Shown here piece by piece: positions 62,068 through 64,000 of a stretch of DNA of 64,000 bases. Below the pieces are notes generated by a model. That model saw nothing but the letters and a program-made list of their open reading frames with translations. It did not search any database and was not told where the DNA came from. The position numbers were made by a program, and so were the translations under genes. The stretch covers positions 186,001 to 250,000 of the forward strand of contig NZ_JBNJLT010000004.1 of the NCBI RefSeq assembly GCF_050113635.1, given 5' to 3'. The stretch comes from Marinimicrobium sp050113635. Its GTDB lineage: Bacteria; Pseudomonadota; Gammaproteobacteria; Pseudomonadales; Cellvibrionaceae. Within the stretch, counting starts at the first letter, position 1. Every line of letters begins with the position of its first letter.

Positions 62068-62742
62068 ATGTCCATTGCTCTGTGGCCGGAGGCCGAGCGC
62101 CCCCGCGAAAAACTGCTCGCCCGCGGCCCCGCCGCCCTATCCGATGCCGAATTGCTGGCTATTTTTTTGCGCACTGGCTGTGCCGGTCAATCCGCGGTCG
62201 ACCTGGCGCGCAGCCTGCTTAGTGACTTTGGTGGCCTGAGACCATTGCTGGAGGCGGGGCAGCTCGACTTCTGTCGCCGAAAGGGGCTGGGCACCGCCAA
62301 GTTTACCCAGTTGCAGGCGGTGCTGGAGATGGGCCGCCGTCACCTGTCCGCCCGGCTGGAAAGTGGCGATTCGCTGACCAGCCCCACACTGGTTCGCAAC
62401 TACCTGAGCGCGCAGCTGCGCCACCGTCCGAGCGAAGTCTTCGCGGTGTTGTTTCTGGACAACCAGCATCGTCTGAAAAGTTTTGAAGAACTGTTTCAAG
62501 GCACAATCGACGGCGCCAGTGTGTACCCCAGGGAGGTGGTGAAGCGAGCGCTTGCTCACAACGCCGCAGCGGTCATCCTGGCCCACAACCACCCGTCCGG
62601 GGTGGCGGAACCAAGTCAGGCGGACCGCCGTATTACAGAGCGGTTGAAAGCGGCTCTGGAGCTGGTGGACATTCGGGTGCTGGATCATATGGTCGTGGGC
62701 GACGGCGAGGTGGTCTCCTTCGCCGAGCGCGGCTGGCTGTAA
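62068..62742 (+). CDS. radC: RadC family JAMM-domain protein
   Basis: 224 residues. Helix-hairpin-helix region (about 20-75) then the JAB/JAMM domain with HNHPSGVAEPSQADRRIT, the full metal motif H-x-H-x7-S-x2-D. Originally linked to DNA repair, its true role is unsettled. Divergent from coaBC, as in many gammaproteobacteria. Confidence 0.95.
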   Translation: MSIALWPEAERPREKLLARGPAALSDAELLAIFLRTGCAGQSAVDLARSLLSDFGGLRPLLEAGQLDFCRRKGLGTAKFTQLQAVLEMGRRHLSARLESGDSLTSPTLVRNYLSAQLRHRPSEVFAVLFLDNQHRLKSFEELFQGTIDGASVYPREVVKRALAHNAAAVILAHNHPSGVAEPSQADRRITERLKAALELVDIRVLDHMVVGDGEVVSFAERGWL

Positions 62743-62795
62743 ATTTACCTCTCCCGCCAGACTGTCCAAAAAACAACCAAAAAAGCCGGAAATTA

Positions 62796-62824
62796 TTGCT
62801 ATTGCTCCAGGCTTCTGGTATAAA
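62796..62824 (+). promoter_or_regulatory. Sigma-70 promoter for rpmB-rpmG
   Basis: TTGCTA at 62796-62801, a 17-base spacer ending in TGG, then TATAAA at 62819-62824. The transcript would carry about a 200-base GC-rich leader before rpmB. The 62743-63028 gap holds no gene. Confidence 0.75.
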
Positions 62825-63028
62825 ACGCGCCTTTCTGTGGTCGGGCCGGTTGGGCTGCGGCCAGGCAGCGGGGAAACGCGCCGGGACGACCGCCAGGCGC
62901 CGGGACCCAGGTTTCGCGTTCCAGAGCTGCAAACAAGACTGAACAGGCTGCAAAAACACCCCGCGCCGGGCTGTGGTGTGGCAAAACCAATCCGCAGCGC
63001 AGCGCGCTGAATACAATGAGGCACAATC

Positions 63029-63265
63029 ATGTCTAAGGTATGTCAGGTAACCGGCAAACGCCCCGTTACCGGAAACAATGTTTCTCACGCAAAAAACCAC
63101 ACCAAGCGTCGTTTTTTGCCTAATTTGCACAGTCACCGCTTCTGGGTGGAATCTGAAAAGCGCTTCGTGAAGCTGCGCGTTTCCTCCAAAGGCATGCGTG
63201 TGATCGACAAGCGCGGTATCGACGCCGTTCTGACTGATCTGCGTGCTCGCGGCGAACAGGTTTAA
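63029..63265 (+). CDS. rpmB: Ribosomal protein L28
   Basis: 78 residues. MSKVCQVTGKRPVTGNNVSHA is the standard L28 start, and the RRFLPNLHSHRFWVESE segment is conserved. Followed after 14 bases by rpmG, the usual pair. The CxxTGK motif lacks the second Cys of zinc-type L28. Confidence 0.97.
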   Translation: MSKVCQVTGKRPVTGNNVSHAKNHTKRRFLPNLHSHRFWVESEKRFVKLRVSSKGMRVIDKRGIDAVLTDLRARGEQV

Positions 63266-63279
63266 CAGGAGACTCCACC

Positions 63280-63435
63280 ATGCGCGATAAGATTCGTTTG
63301 AACTCCACAGCGGGCACCGGTCATTTCTACACCACCGACAAGAACAAGCGGAACATGCCCGAGAAAATGGAAATCAAAAAATTCGACCCCGTTGCCCGCA
63401 AGCACGTGGTCTATAAGGAAGGCAAGATCAAGTAA
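63280..63435 (+). CDS. rpmG: Ribosomal protein L33
   Basis: 51 residues. RDKIRLNSTAGTGHFYTTDKN (shown to 20: RDKIRLNSTAGTGHFYTTDK) is the L33 core, ending HVVYKEGKIK. The ribosome site ACAGGAGA precedes ATG. It lacks the two Cys-x2-Cys pairs of the zinc-binding paralogue. A terminator follows. Confidence 0.97.
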   Translation: MRDKIRLNSTAGTGHFYTTDKNKRNMPEKMEIKKFDPVARKHVVYKEGKIK

Positions 63436-63476
63436 GTCTTGCTGCTTGGGTTTCGTCAGGAACCCACGCCTTGAAA

Positions 63477-63503
63477 AACCCGGCCTCTGTGCCGGGTTTT
63501 GTC
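63477..63503 (+). terminator. Rho-independent terminator after rpmG
   Basis: Eight-base stem AACCCGGC / GCCGGGTT (63477-63484 and 63491-63498) with six-base loop, A-run before and T-rich tail after. Confidence 0.85.
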
Positions 63504-63633
63504 GTTTTCAAGGGTCGGAGTGCGCCGAAATAATGCGCCGAAATGGATACCGGTTCGTTGATCCTTGCGGTGTCTGTGCGATACTTGCCCGATAATGTTA
63601 GTCAATCCGATTCATTCATCCAGGGAGACGCTT

Positions 63634-64000
63634 ATGAAATTGCTGTGGAGTACGGGCGCTGTAGCGCTGGCGCTGATGACTGCCCCCGCGTTGGCCGACA
63701 ATCAACGGGGTTTTTATGCGGGTGTCGGCGGCGTGGTGGTGACGGGTGATAGTCGCACACCCTATGAAGACGCTCAGATGCCAGCCGTTGAATTCTCGGC
63801 CGGTTACAAATACAACGGCCTGCTGGGGGTGGAAGCCCGCCTGGGAGCCGGTGTAAAAGACGATCGCGACAATGACTCGGATTACTTTTTGAGCGAGCAG
63901 GACAACGACCCGGCCCTGAGTGAGATCAAGCGCTCGGTCAACCATTATGCCGCGGTTTACTATCGCCCTGAGTTGACCAATCAGAAGGCTCGCCTGTACG
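63634..64000 (+). CDS. Outer-membrane beta-barrel protein, 5' part
   Basis: The first 122 residues; the gene leaves the window. Ribosome site CAGGGAGA before ATG. A signal peptide to PALA is followed by GFYAGVGGVVVTGDSR, VEFSAGYKYNGLLGVEARLG and HYAAVYYRPEL, alternating strands typical of the OmpA-like/OMP_b-brl small barrel family. It is probably an eight- to ten-strand outer-membrane barrel. Function unknown. Confidence 0.8.
   Translation, partial: MKLLWSTGAVALALMTAPALADNQRGFYAGVGGVVVTGDSRTPYEDAQMPAVEFSAGYKYNGLLGVEARLGAGVKDDRDNDSDYFLSEQDNDPALSEIKRSVNHYAAVYYRPELTNQKARLY

Noticed and set aside
62137..63030. 297-codon minus-strand frame spanning radC and the rpmB leader
   Set aside because: It is antisense to most of radC and the composition of its translation is unlike a protein; the promoter and leader explain the intergenic part.

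Overview
The window looks like a chromosomal segment of a polysaccharide-degrading, motile marine or soil gammaproteobacterium, most likely a Cellvibrionaceae-type organism (relatives of Cellvibrio, Saccharophagus and Marinimicrobium). This rests on three things: secreted multi-domain carbohydrate enzymes with poly-serine linkers, very large TonB-dependent receptors, and a housekeeping gene order that closely follows the Pseudomonas layout. The genus is inference; no rRNA gene is present to settle it.

Layout. 1-2.5 kb: the tail of one probable pectate lyase and a complete modular family PL1 lyase. 2.5-2.6 kb: a composite inverted-repeat element. 2.65-8.2 kb: glyQ-glyS-gmhB-plsC on the minus strand, divergent from a lipid A type acyltransferase. 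8.3-11.7 kb: a translationally coupled three-gene operon (retropepsin-like lipoprotein, inactive transglutaminase with seven membrane helices, ATP-grasp ligase). 11.8-13.6 kb: cheV with a sigma-28-like -10 element, a small protein and an XRE regulator. 13.6-18.7 kb: ridA, an MFS transporter, spoT, rpoZ, gmk.

18.8-46.1 kb is an accessory block set between gmk and yicC, which are neighbours in Pseudomonas. Its left part is visibly AT-richer than the rest of the window. It carries (a) a TonB receptor / SapC / JmjC-cupin / DUF6445 / flavin-dependent halogenase locus with a decayed second SapC; (b) a second TonB receptor flanked on both sides by paralogous two-gene modules (membrane-anchored protein plus secreted Cys protein), one secreted gene having a one-base frameshift in its signal peptide; (c) an aminosugar / N-acyl-D-amino-acid locus with a GH20-beta-propeller fusion, a D-serine-dehydratase-like enzyme, an RpiR regulator, a D-aminoacylase, a RidA homologue and a sodium:solute symporter; (d) a chemoreceptor and ohr.

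46.2-63.4 kb returns to the conserved order yicC, rph, crc, pyrE, slmA, argB, algC, coaBC, radC, rpmB, rpmG. It is interrupted between rph and crc by a LytS/LytTR two-component pair and a secreted GH16-GH128 double beta-1,3-glucanase. The dut gene usually found between coaBC and algC is absent here. The window ends inside an outer-membrane beta-barrel gene.

The accessory genes read as a nutrient-capture programme: secreted lyases and glucanases cut pectin and laminarin-type glucans, TonB receptors import products, the GH20/D-aminoacylase locus handles amino-sugar or acylated D-amino acid material, and cheV plus the chemoreceptor link to motility. The halogenase locus and the duplicated anchor/secreted modules are the parts with the least known function. 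No rRNA, tRNA, CRISPR array, intact insertion sequence or prophage was seen.
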